Source: Paraburkholderia gardini (GTDB taxonomy: Bacteria > Pseudomonadota > Gammaproteobacteria > Burkholderiales > Burkholderiaceae). Taken from it: a DNA stretch of 64,000 nucleotides. Positions 47,405-54,612 of the stretch are shown one piece after another. The number at the start of each line of letters is the position of its first letter. The first letter of the stretch is position 1. The position numbers and the translations under genes were made by a program. The notes below the pieces were generated by a model. The model worked only from the letters and a program-made list of their open reading frames with translations. It did not search any database and was not told the origin of the DNA. The stretch spans positions 62,001 to 126,000 of the forward strand of contig NZ_CAJQYY010000002.1 of NCBI RefSeq assembly GCF_907164575.1, in the 5' to 3' direction.

Positions 47405-48673
47405 TCAAACGTGCAGCAACGGGAGTGATGCAAACCGCTCCCGAAGCACAATCGACGGATCGAGCCCCCACCACGACGCAAGCACTGTCGCGTACATCTC
47501 GCGGAAGTCGACGCCCACCGGCAGATTGCCGTTGCCATCGAGTCGCGTGAGCACCGGCGGCACGCCATGCAAACCGCCGCGCACCCGGCCGCCTGCGACG
47601 AAGTGCGGCGCCACGGTGCCGTGATCGGTGCCATTGCCCGGATTCTCGCGTGCACGCCGCCCGAATTCCGAGTACGTCATCACAAGCGTATGGTCCCAGC
47701 GCCCCATTTCGACCAGCGCCGCTTTCATCGACATCAGACCTTCCGCCAGTTGCGCGAGCAAAGCCGCGTGCCGGCCGGACTGATTCTGATGCGTGTCGAA
47801 ACCGTTCAACGTCAGACGGATCGCCGCGACGCCCTCGCCGGCCAGCGGCAACCCCGGAGCGTGATTTCCGGCGGACAGGACCTGCATTGCTGTCCTGACC
47901 GATGCACCGAACGCGCCCGGAGGAAACACCGTCTTCAGTTCGGGTTGTCCTTCGTGCGCACCGGTCGCGAGACGGATAACGGGAGCCGCGTTGACGATGT
48001 CCCTGTCAACGTCGTGCACGTGGTGAAGTTCAGGGTTGCGCTCATGCAGTGAGACCGGCGTGACAAGCCGCGACATGCGCGCAAACTGCATCGGGTCGAC
48101 GAGCCTGATCGTGCGCGCGCCGTTTGCGAACGGGCCCATTTCCACGCTGTCGATCATCACGCCGTCGGCGGCAAAACCGGCCGGTACGGGGCGCTGCGCA
48201 AACGCGCGCGAAAGCCAGCCTTCACGCAGATACTGATCCGCGCGCGACGCGGTGTCCCAGATCTCGATCGAACGAAAATGCGACAGGTTCGGCTGCGCGT
48301 AGCCCACGCCCTGCACGATGGCGAGTTCGCGCGCTTGCCAGAGCGGTATCAGCGACTGCAACGCGGGATGGAGCGCCGTTTGTCCGTCGAGTTGAATCAA
48401 CTGCTCGCGTCTGATGCCGATGTTTTTGCGCAGCGTGTAGTACGCCGGATCGGCGTAGGGAATGACCGTGTTCAGACCGTCATTGCCTCCCTTCAGTTCG
48501 ACGAGAATCAACAGGTTGCGATAATCGCGTTCGCCCAGCGTGTCTGGAAATGCGCCGGACGCCGGTTCATCGACGCGCGCCGCACCCTGCGCCACGAACG
48601 CCGCCGGCAGCCACATGGCGGCACCGGCCGCGGATGCCACCGATGCCATCGCAAGGAAATCGCGTCGTTTCAT
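47405..48673 (-). CDS. DUF1501 protein with twin-arginine signal (sulfatase-like fold)
   Basis: 422 residues. It begins MKRRDFLAMASVASAAGAA, a Tat-type signal, so it is exported folded. The mature part has the DUF1501 landmarks LVELKGGNDGLNTVIPY, FRSIEIWDTAS, LNGFDTHQNQSGRHA and VMTYSEFGRRARENPGNGTDHG, which suggest a metal-binding alkaline-phosphatase/sulfatase-type fold. GAGGTG precedes the ATG. In many genomes a DUF1800 gene sits directly upstream in an operon; none is found here. Function unknown. It is convergent with the HpnD-like gene. Confidence 0.92.
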   Translation of the reverse strand: MKRRDFLAMASVASAAGAAMWLPAAFVAQGAARVDEPASGAFPDTLGERDYRNLLILVELKGGNDGLNTVIPYADPAYYTLRKNIGIRREQLIQLDGQTALHPALQSLIPLWQARELAIVQGVGYAQPNLSHFRSIEIWDTASRADQYLREGWLSRAFAQRPVPAGFAADGVMIDSVEMGPFANGARTIRLVDPMQFARMSRLVTPVSLHERNPELHHVHDVDRDIVNAAPVIRLATGAHEGQPELKTVFPPGAFGASVRTAMQVLSAGNHAPGLPLAGEGVAAIRLTLNGFDTHQNQSGRHAALLAQLAEGLMSMKAALVEMGRWDHTLVMTYSEFGRRARENPGNGTDHGTVAPHFVAGGRVRGGLHGVPPVLTRLDGNGNLPVGVDFREMYATVLASWWGLDPSIVLRERFASLPLLHV

Positions 48674-49050
48674 GGCGCACCTCGTTCGTCTTCTGGTTTG
48701 CGTTCCAGTCAACCCCAGTCAACTCTTTACGCGCTTCGCGATTTCGCGGTGTTGTCGCGGTACTGTTGAAGTCGCGACGTCGAAGCATTTTTATTTCGGC
48801 AGGGATACACACCGCTGGTTCCGCCAGCATCGCATCCGCCGTGAGATCGTTGCGGACGTAACGTCAGCGTAGCTCACATGAGAGCGAAAGATGCCACACG
48901 TTCGCGCCAGCACCGAGCCTGTACGTTACACGCGCAACGAAGTCCGGTGCTACATGATGATGAAGGGTGACGAAGGAGCAGCCAGGGGATTTTTGAAGCG
49001 CACTGGAAGTGCAGCCAGAACGTTCACGCACGACGGAGCAAACGAAACAC
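48674..49050. other. Intergenic region between the small secreted protein gene and the DUF1501 gene
   Basis: 377 bp. I see no gene, no remnant of a DUF1800 gene, no tRNA and no convincing terminator. Short open frames here lack ribosome-binding sites and protein-like composition. Confidence 0.4.
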
Positions 49051-49383
49051 CTACCGCTTGTAGAGCTCACGCACGGCGTCTTCGATGTGCTGACGCAGGA
49101 GCCGTCGCTCGTCGGGCGTCATGTGCCCATCGCGACGACGTTGATCGAGATCGGGGGGAACCGCGGTGCGCATCATGATGTCCGATGCTGGTGAATCGGC
49201 GTGCGCGCCACGCGGCGGACGCGGTGCCTTATTTCCGTTATGCCCGGACGAACGGGAATTCGCCACCCGGTCTGGCGCAGGCTGGGCGTGGGTGGGCATC
49301 GAAGCCAATGTGCCAGTCAGCGTGCCGGCAACCGCCAGTGCAATCACGCGCAAGCGCACATTCGGCCAAACCCCTCCCTTCAT
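49051..49383 (-). CDS. Small secreted protein with C-terminal 'MTPDERRxLRQHI' motif
   Basis: 110 residues. A signal peptide (RLRVIALAVAGTLTGTLASMPTHAQ) directs export. The middle (about 30-80) is low-complexity, rich in Pro, Arg, Asn and Gly. The end, HMTPDERRLLRQHIEDAVREL, is a short charged helix seen in many small exported betaproteobacterial proteins of unknown role. The ATG at 49383 has an AAGGGAAAA site; a longer frame to 49536 lacks a better start. It is divergent from ompR, with 237 bp between the start codons. Confidence 0.8.
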   Translation of the reverse strand: MKGGVWPNVRLRVIALAVAGTLTGTLASMPTHAQPAPDRVANSRSSGHNGNKAPRPPRGAHADSPASDIMMRTAVPPDLDQRRRDGHMTPDERRLLRQHIEDAVRELYKR

Positions 49384-49551
49384 CTTTTTCCCTTCGTGGC
49401 GCGCCAACCGGTACCTCAAATGCGTGTGCAAACCCCAGCAATAACCGGGAGCGAGAGTTTTTTGTCGAGTGAAGTATCTACCGAACAGCCGCAAACAGTA
49501 AAGGAGTGTAAGCGCGCATGCTTTACGTCGTGCCACGAGCAGGGTAAATTT

Positions 49552-49602
49552 TGTAACTGACTGTAACCTGATAATTGGTGCGAACGGGCACCGCTTTGTA
49601 AT
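49552..49602 (+). promoter_or_regulatory. Phased TGTAAC repeats and candidate -10 upstream of ompR
   Basis: TGTAAC occurs at 49552-49557 and 49562-49567, exactly 10 bp apart, and TGTAAT at 49597-49602. E. coli OmpR sites contain a TGTAAC core in tandem half-sites about one turn apart. A GATAAT hexamer (49570-49575) beside the repeats could be an activator-dependent -10 for ompR. The site is also placed to act on the divergent secreted-protein gene. Confidence 0.45.
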
Positions 49603-49620
49603 CGCGCTAAGATGCCGACT

Positions 49621-50346
49621 ATGGAAACCAAAAACCCTTCAAAAATCCTCGTCGTCGATGACGATCCGCGTCTGCGCGATCTGCTGCGCCGCTATCTGGG
49701 CGAACAGGGCTTCAACGTCTATGTCGCTGAAAACGCACCGTCAATGAACAAGCTGTGGGTCCGTGAGCGGTTCGATCTGCTCGTGCTCGACCTGATGCTT
49801 CCTGGCGAGGATGGCCTCTCGATCTGCCGGCGTCTGCGCGGCAGCAACGATCGCACGCCGATCATCATGCTGACGGCGAAGGGTGAAGACGTCGACCGCA
49901 TCGTCGGGCTCGAAATGGGCGCCGACGATTACCTGCCAAAGCCATTCAATCCACGCGAACTCGTCGCGCGCATTCACGCGGTACTGCGTCGCCAGTCGCC
50001 GTCGGAACTCCCGGGTGCGCCTTCCGAGACCACCGAGGTTTTCGAGTTCGGCGAATTCGCGCTCAACCTCGCAACCCGCACGCTGACGAAGGCCGGCCAG
50101 GAAATTCCGCTCACCACCGGTGAGTTCTCCGTGCTGAAGGTGTTCGCGCGTCATCCGCGCCAGCCACTGTCGCGCGAAAAGCTGATGGAGCTTGCACGCG
50201 GCCGTGAATACGAAGTGTTCGACCGCAGCCTCGACGTGCAGATCTCGCGTCTGCGCAAGCTCATCGAACCGGATCCGGGCAGCCCGCGTTTCATCCAGAC
50301 GGTGTGGGGTCTCGGCTATGTCTTCATCCCCGACGGCGCGGCTTGA
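49621..50346 (+). CDS. ompR: Two-component response regulator OmpR
   Basis: 241 residues from METKNPSKILVVDDD. The receiver has acidic DDD at residues 11-13, the phosphorylated Asp in LLVLDLMLPGEDG near residue 57, and Lys in DDYLPKPFNPRE. The C-terminal winged helix (LTTGEFSVLKVFARHPRQPLS, then RSLDVQISRLRKLIEPDPG) binds DNA. It controls porin and envelope genes in response to EnvZ. An in-frame ATG three codons earlier (49612) is an alternative start. envZ follows after 46 bp. Confidence 0.95.
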   Translation: METKNPSKILVVDDDPRLRDLLRRYLGEQGFNVYVAENAPSMNKLWVRERFDLLVLDLMLPGEDGLSICRRLRGSNDRTPIIMLTAKGEDVDRIVGLEMGADDYLPKPFNPRELVARIHAVLRRQSPSELPGAPSETTEVFEFGEFALNLATRTLTKAGQEIPLTTGEFSVLKVFARHPRQPLSREKLMELARGREYEVFDRSLDVQISRLRKLIEPDPGSPRFIQTVWGLGYVFIPDGAA

Positions 50347-50392
50347 CGGTCTCCCCGAGGTTGTCGCGCCTGCTTTCTGACGAGAAGGGCCC

Positions 50393-51742
50393 ATGCGGAT
50401 CGACCGGCGCCTCCTGACGCTCGCGTTCGGCGGCCTTTTCTGGCGGACCTTCCTGCTGATCGCGCTTCTGATCGCGGTCAGTCTCGCCGCATGGTTCCAG
50501 AGCTTCCGGGTCATCGAACGCGAGCCGCGCGCGCAGCGCGTGGCGTTGCAGCTCGTCGCGATCGTGAAGCTCACGCGCACCGCCCTCCTTTATTCCGATC
50601 CCGACCTGCGGCGCGCCCTGCTGCAGGATCTGGAAAGCAACGAAGGGGTGCGCGTGTATCCGCGCGAAACCACCGACAAATATCGCCTTCAACCGGACGA
50701 GTCGCTCAACCGGCTGATCGAACACGACATCCGCGGACGTCTTGGCGACGATACGGTCATCGCGCAGACGGTCAACGATATTCCAGGCGTATGGATCAGC
50801 TTCAAGATCGACGATGACGACTACTGGGTCGCGCTCGATCGCGACCAGCTCGACAACGTCACCGGTCTGCAGTGGGCTGGATGGGGCATCTTCGCGCTCG
50901 CGCTGTCGCTGTTCGGCGCGGCGTTCATCACGAGTCTCGTGAACAGACCGTTCGCGCGGCTCGCGATGGCCGCGCGCAAGGTGGGTTCCGGGCAGTCGCC
51001 CGAGCCGCTGCCCGAGCGCGGCATGGGCGTCGCCGCTGAAACAAACCGGAGCTTCAACCAGATGGTGACCGACCTCGAACAGCTCGAGGCCGATCGCGCG
51101 CTGATGCTCGCCGGCATTTCGCATGACCTGCGCACCCCGCTCGCGCGCCTGCGGCTCGAAACGGAAATGAGTCCGTCCGACCAGAGCACGAAGGACGCGA
51201 TGGTCGACGACATCGAACAGATGGACATGATCATCGGCCGGTTCCTGGATTACGCGCGGCCTGTGCAAAGAATGACGGAACCGGTCGATCTTTCCGTGAT
51301 CGCAGGAGAAGTGGCCGCGCGCATGGCGAGCGAAGACGGCATGCGCCTCGTGACGCGGCTCGCGCCGTCGGCGGTGGTCGAGGCGGACGAGACCGACATG
51401 CGGCGCGTTGTCGGCAATCTGGTCGAGAATGCGCGCAAGTACGGTTTGAGCGACGGCGACGGCATTCCGCGCGTCGTCATCGAAACGCGTGTGTCGCATT
51501 CGCGCGTGGAACTGTCCGTGGTCGACGAGGGGCCCGGTATTCCCGAAGACCAGCTCGCGCTTGTCACACGACCGTTCTATCGTGTGAATTCGGCGCGCAG
51601 CCAGGCGAACGGCACCGGGCTCGGCATGGCGATCGTGCAGCGCCTGGTCGGCCGTTATCGCGGCTCGCTGCGTCTGCGCAACCGGACGCCCGGCCCCGGA
51701 CTCGAAGTCACGATCGACTTCCCGCTCGCGAAAGGCATCTGA
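50393..51742 (+). CDS. envZ: Sensor histidine kinase EnvZ
   Basis: 449 residues, like E. coli EnvZ. TM1 (FLLIALLIAVSLAAWF, about 21-36) and TM2 (GWGIFALALSLFGAAFITSL) flank a periplasmic sensor of about 120 residues. A HAMP linker follows (NRPFARLAMAARKV). The phosphoacceptor His is in MLAGISHDLRTPLARLRLE. ATP-binding boxes are NLVENARKYG, VVDEGPGIPEDQ and GTGLGMAIVQRLV. An AGAAGGG site precedes the ATG. It phosphorylates OmpR, encoded immediately upstream. Confidence 0.95.
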   Translation: MRIDRRLLTLAFGGLFWRTFLLIALLIAVSLAAWFQSFRVIEREPRAQRVALQLVAIVKLTRTALLYSDPDLRRALLQDLESNEGVRVYPRETTDKYRLQPDESLNRLIEHDIRGRLGDDTVIAQTVNDIPGVWISFKIDDDDYWVALDRDQLDNVTGLQWAGWGIFALALSLFGAAFITSLVNRPFARLAMAARKVGSGQSPEPLPERGMGVAAETNRSFNQMVTDLEQLEADRALMLAGISHDLRTPLARLRLETEMSPSDQSTKDAMVDDIEQMDMIIGRFLDYARPVQRMTEPVDLSVIAGEVAARMASEDGMRLVTRLAPSAVVEADETDMRRVVGNLVENARKYGLSDGDGIPRVVIETRVSHSRVELSVVDEGPGIPEDQLALVTRPFYRVNSARSQANGTGLGMAIVQRLVGRYRGSLRLRNRTPGPGLEVTIDFPLAKGI

Positions 51743-51845
51743 CTTCCTTCCGGATCCGGCGCACGGGACGGCAGCCAGCAAAACACCGCAAACGGAGACG
51801 CATGGCCCGATCTATCGAGCCAGTGAAAAAAATCTATCCGATGTA

Positions 51846-51888
51846 TTAGTCAAAAACTATTGATTTAATTGTTTAATAGAGTTATAGT
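51846..51888 (+). promoter_or_regulatory. ahpC promoter with overlapping partial OxyR-like site
   Basis: TTGATT (51860-51865) and TATAGT (51883-51888) with a 17-bp spacer make a good sigma-70 promoter. Overlapping the -35 are tetramers with the spacing of an OxyR site, TTAG-N7-CTAT-N7-ATTG (51846-51871): two are 3/4 matches and one is exact. The expected fourth tetramer does not match. The surrounding 70 bp are very AT-rich. Oxidative-stress control of ahpC-ahpD is therefore plausible. Confidence 0.6.
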
Positions 51889-51970
51889 GACTTTCAAGTA
51901 ACGTCTCATCCGTTACAGCGGGCAGGACAGCCTGAACAGATTGTTTTTCAACACACACAGGAGTATCCGC

Positions 51971-52519
51971 ATGAAAACCGTGGGCGATAAACTCGAAGCT
52001 TTCACCGTCACTGCAGCCAAGCCGGGCTTCAACAATCATGAAGAAAACGGCGTGTCGGCGTTCGAAGAAATCACCGAACAGTCGTTCCCGGGCAAGTGGA
52101 AGATCATCTACTTCTACCCGAAGGATTTCACGTTCGTGTGCCCGACGGAAATCGTCGAATTCGGCAAGCTCGCCAGGGATTTCGCGGAACGCGATGCCGT
52201 TCTGCTCGGCGGCAGCGTCGACAACGAATTCGTCAAGCTCGCATGGCGTCGTGAACACAAGGACCTGAACAAGCTGAACCACTATGCGTTCGGCGACGTC
52301 AAGGGCGAACTGATCGACCAGCTCGGCGTGCGCGACAAGGAAGCGGGCGTGGCACTGCGCGCCACGTTCATCGTCGACCCGGACAACACGATCCAGCACG
52401 TTTCGGTGAACAACCTGAACGTCGGCCGTAACCCGGAAGAAGTGCTGCGTATTCTCGACGGTCTGCAAACGGACGAACTGTGCCCGTGCAACCGTGCAGT
52501 GGGCGGCGCAACGCTGTAA
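51971..52519 (+). CDS. ahpC: Alkyl hydroperoxide reductase AhpC (2-Cys peroxiredoxin, AhpD-type)
   Basis: 182 residues. The peroxidatic Cys57 lies in KDFTFVCPTEI. The C-terminal resolving region is TDELCPCNRAVGG with Cys171 and Cys173 in a C-x-C arrangement. This double-Cys end is like Mycobacterium tuberculosis AhpC, which is reduced by AhpD, rather than enterobacterial AhpC, which uses AhpF. ahpD is indeed the next gene. It reduces H2O2 and organic peroxides. The start is the second in-frame ATG (MKTVGDKLEAF), which fits the family. Confidence 0.95.
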   Translation: MKTVGDKLEAFTVTAAKPGFNNHEENGVSAFEEITEQSFPGKWKIIYFYPKDFTFVCPTEIVEFGKLARDFAERDAVLLGGSVDNEFVKLAWRREHKDLNKLNHYAFGDVKGELIDQLGVRDKEAGVALRATFIVDPDNTIQHVSVNNLNVGRNPEEVLRILDGLQTDELCPCNRAVGGATL

Positions 52520-52534
52520 TAAGCATTGCAGTGG

Positions 52535-52573
52535 AAAGCCCGCCAGGCTTGAAAGAGCCGGCGGGCTTTTTTA
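52535..52573 (+). terminator. Terminator or attenuator between ahpC and ahpD
   Basis: AAAGCCCGCC pairs with GGCGGGCTTT around a 15-nt loop that itself contains partial pairing, followed by TTTAT. It lies 16 bp after ahpC and 25 bp before ahpD, so ahpD may depend on partial readthrough. Confidence 0.8.
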
Positions 52574-52597
52574 TCGGCAATCTGCCAGGAGATATCA

Positions 52598-53122
52598 ATG
52601 GAATTTCTTTCTTCAATTAAAGATCTCGTTCCCGATTACGCGAAAGATATCCGCCTGAATCTGGACGGCACGATTGCGCGCTCGTCGCTGGAAGGCACGG
52701 ATGCAGTTGGCGTCGCGCTGGCCGCGGCATTCGCGGCGAAGAGCCACGTGATCGTCGATGCGATCCGTAATGCGGGTGTGCTGTCGCCGGAAGAAACGAA
52801 CGGCGTGCTGACGGCCGCTGCGTTGATGGGCATGAACAACGTCTGGTATCCGTATCTCGAGATGGCCGACAACGCCGATCTCAAGACGCAACCGGCTGGC
52901 CTGCGGATGAACGCGTACGCGTCGCACGGCGGCGTGGACAAGCGTCGCTTCGAGATGTACGCGCTCGCGGCATCGATTATCGGCAAGTGCCACTTCTGCG
53001 TGAAATCGCACGCGGAGAACCTGGTCGCCGACGGCATGAGCGCGACGCAATTGCGCGACGTCGGCCGTATCGCCGCGGTGATCAACGCAGCGGCGCTGGT
53101 GATTGCAGCCGAAGGGAAGTAA
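52598..53122 (+). CDS. ahpD: Alkyl hydroperoxidase AhpD
   Basis: 174 residues. It belongs to the carboxymuconolactone decarboxylase-like fold. The redox centre is GKCHFCVKSHAE with Cys131, Cys134 and His138, and Glu119 upstream (RRFEMYALAAS), which matches the proton-relay set of M. tuberculosis AhpD. AhpD passes electrons from a lipoamide-type donor to AhpC and has weak peroxidase activity itself. The pairing with a C-x-C AhpC supports that role. A GGAGAT site precedes the ATG. Confidence 0.95.
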   Translation: MEFLSSIKDLVPDYAKDIRLNLDGTIARSSLEGTDAVGVALAAAFAAKSHVIVDAIRNAGVLSPEETNGVLTAAALMGMNNVWYPYLEMADNADLKTQPAGLRMNAYASHGGVDKRRFEMYALAASIIGKCHFCVKSHAENLVADGMSATQLRDVGRIAAVINAAALVIAAEGK

Positions 53123-53170
53123 GCCGCCATGTCATGGCGTCCTGGCGTTTGCCCGGCGCCTGAGCGCGCA

Positions 53171-53211
53171 ATGAGAAACGCCACGGCTTTTCAGGCCGTG
53201 GCGTTTCTCAT
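53171..53211 (+). terminator. Strong hairpin terminator between ahpD and ispF
   Basis: ATGAGAAACGCCACGGC pairs perfectly with GCCGTGGCGTTTCTCAT around TTTTCAG. The 17-bp stem lies between the convergent ahpD and ispF genes and probably ends transcription from either side, though flanking T-tracts are short. Confidence 0.75.
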
Positions 53212-53270
53212 TCACTCAACGCTTGCGTACGCCCTTCAGCGGGCGGTGCATCGCGCGCGCCGCAACGCAA

Positions 53271-53750
53271 TCAAACGCGCGACAGCAGCACCGCCGCCTG
53301 CGCCTCGATCCCCTCGCCCCGCCCCAGATAGCCCAGCTTCTCGTTGGTCTTCGCTTTCACGTTGACGCGGTCCAGCGGCAAGTTCAGGTCTTCGGCGATG
53401 TTCGCGCGCATCGCATCGATATGCGGCGCGAGCTTCGGCGCCTGCGCGATCACCGTGCTGTCGACGTTGCCGATCGCAAAGCCGGCGTCGGTCACCCGCT
53501 TCGCGCACTCGCGCAGCAGCACACGGGAATTCGCGCCCTTGAAACGTTCGTCCGTATCGGGAAAGTGACGGCCGATGTCGCCCATCGCCGCAGCGCCGAA
53601 AAGCGCGTCGGTGATCGCGTGCAGCAGCACGTCGGCGTCGGAATGGCCAAGGAGGCCCCGCTCGTAAGGCACCGTCACGCCGCCGATGATGAGCGGGCGC
53701 CCCGGTACGAGCGCGTGCACGTCATAACCCTGTCCGATCCTGATATCCAT
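53271..53750 (-). CDS. ispF: 2-C-methyl-D-erythritol 2,4-cyclodiphosphate synthase
   Basis: 159 residues, normal length. It makes the cyclodiphosphate in the MEP isoprenoid pathway. The metal site Asp and His are in [13 protein letters not shown] (residues 5-17) and [21 protein letters not shown], with [11 protein letters not shown] and the C-terminal [14 protein letters not shown]. It is 33 bp downstream of ispD, which acts two steps earlier, so the two are likely co-transcribed. Confidence 0.97.
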   Translation of the reverse strand: MDIRIGQGYDVHALVPGRPLIIGGVTVPYERGLLGHSDADVLLHAITDALFGAAAMGDIGRHFPDTDERFKGANSRVLLRECAKRVTDAGFAIGNVDSTVIAQAPKLAPHIDAMRANIAEDLNLPLDRVNVKAKTNEKLGYLGRGEGIEAQAAVLLSRV

Positions 53751-53783
53751 ATGCTCTTTAACCTGTCGTCGTACGTTGTTGAA

Positions 53784-54494
53784 TCAGGAAGCCGCTGGCC
53801 GGCTGAGAATCGCATCCGCGAGATCGAAGTCTTCGGGATACGTGACCTTGAAGTTGCGCAGGCTGCCCTGCACGAGGCGCGGCGCGTGGCCGAGCCATTC
53901 GATCGCGCTCGCCTCGTCGGTGAGATCATGGCCGTCCTGCTGCGCGCGCAGGATCGCCTCGCGCAGCATGCCGACGCGAAACATCTGCGGCGTCTGCGCC
54001 TGCCACAGGCCGTCGCGGGCCTCGGTGCGGGCGATCCGGTTATCGCTGTCGGGCGTGATGCGCTTCAACGTATCGGCGGCGGGCAACGCCATGATGCCGC
54101 CCACCGGGTCGTCCTTGAGCGCCGCGACCAGCGAGCGGATCAGCGCCGCCGTGATCCCGGGGCGCGCGGCGTCATGCACCAGAACCCAGTCGTCGTCACC
54201 GGCGCCGAATTCGGCCAGCGCGTGCAGGCCGTTCAGCACCGATGCCTGGCGCGACGCCCCGCCCGTGCGGCGCACCGCGAAGCGCAGGCCGGCGAAGCGC
54301 CGGGCGTCGAAATGCTGGTCGTCGGGGGCGATCACCACGAGCGTCTGCGCAAATTCGCTGCACGCATCGAACGCGGCCAGCGAGTAATGAAGCATGTCCC
54401 GGCCCGCGACGGTGCGGTACTGCTTGGGCATCGCGGCGCCTGAGCGGCTGCCGGTTCCCGCGGATGGGATCAGGGCAAAAAGACGTGAAGTCAC
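53784..54494 (-). CDS. ispD: 2-C-methyl-D-erythritol 4-phosphate cytidylyltransferase
   Basis: 236 residues from a GTG start ([13 protein letters not shown]). It couples CTP to MEP to give CDP-ME. The nucleotide loop is [18 protein letters not shown], and [11 protein letters not shown] is the conserved metal/CDP motif; the C-terminal [12 protein letters not shown] also fits. No ATG start is available. A TTG at 54518 would add eight residues but lies only about 10 bp after the expected transcription start, so GTG is preferred. It is divergent from mfd and followed by ispF. Confidence 0.95.
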   Translation of the reverse strand: MTSRLFALIPSAGTGSRSGAAMPKQYRTVAGRDMLHYSLAAFDACSEFAQTLVVIAPDDQHFDARRFAGLRFAVRRTGGASRQASVLNGLHALAEFGAGDDDWVLVHDAARPGITAALIRSLVAALKDDPVGGIMALPAADTLKRITPDSDNRIARTEARDGLWQAQTPQMFRVGMLREAILRAQQDGHDLTDEASAIEWLGHAPRLVQGSLRNFKVTYPEDFDLADAILSRPAAS

Positions 54495-54534
54495 GAGGGC
54501 GGACGCCGGGAAAGTCAAAGTGAAGGACGGATTT

Positions 54535-54540
54535 TATAAT
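54535..54540. promoter_or_regulatory. Symmetric -10 hexamer between ispD and mfd
   Basis: TATAAT on the plus strand, with TATTAT one base offset on the minus strand (54541-54536). It could serve mfd (start 54613) and ispD (start 54494) alike. Good -35 hexamers are not evident on either side. Confidence 0.35.
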
Positions 54541-54612
54541 AGGTCCTTCGCGTCCACGTCGAGACGCGCGTAAACTTGCCGCTCACGTGTGAGCCAGGGC
54601 TGCCTTTTCGTT

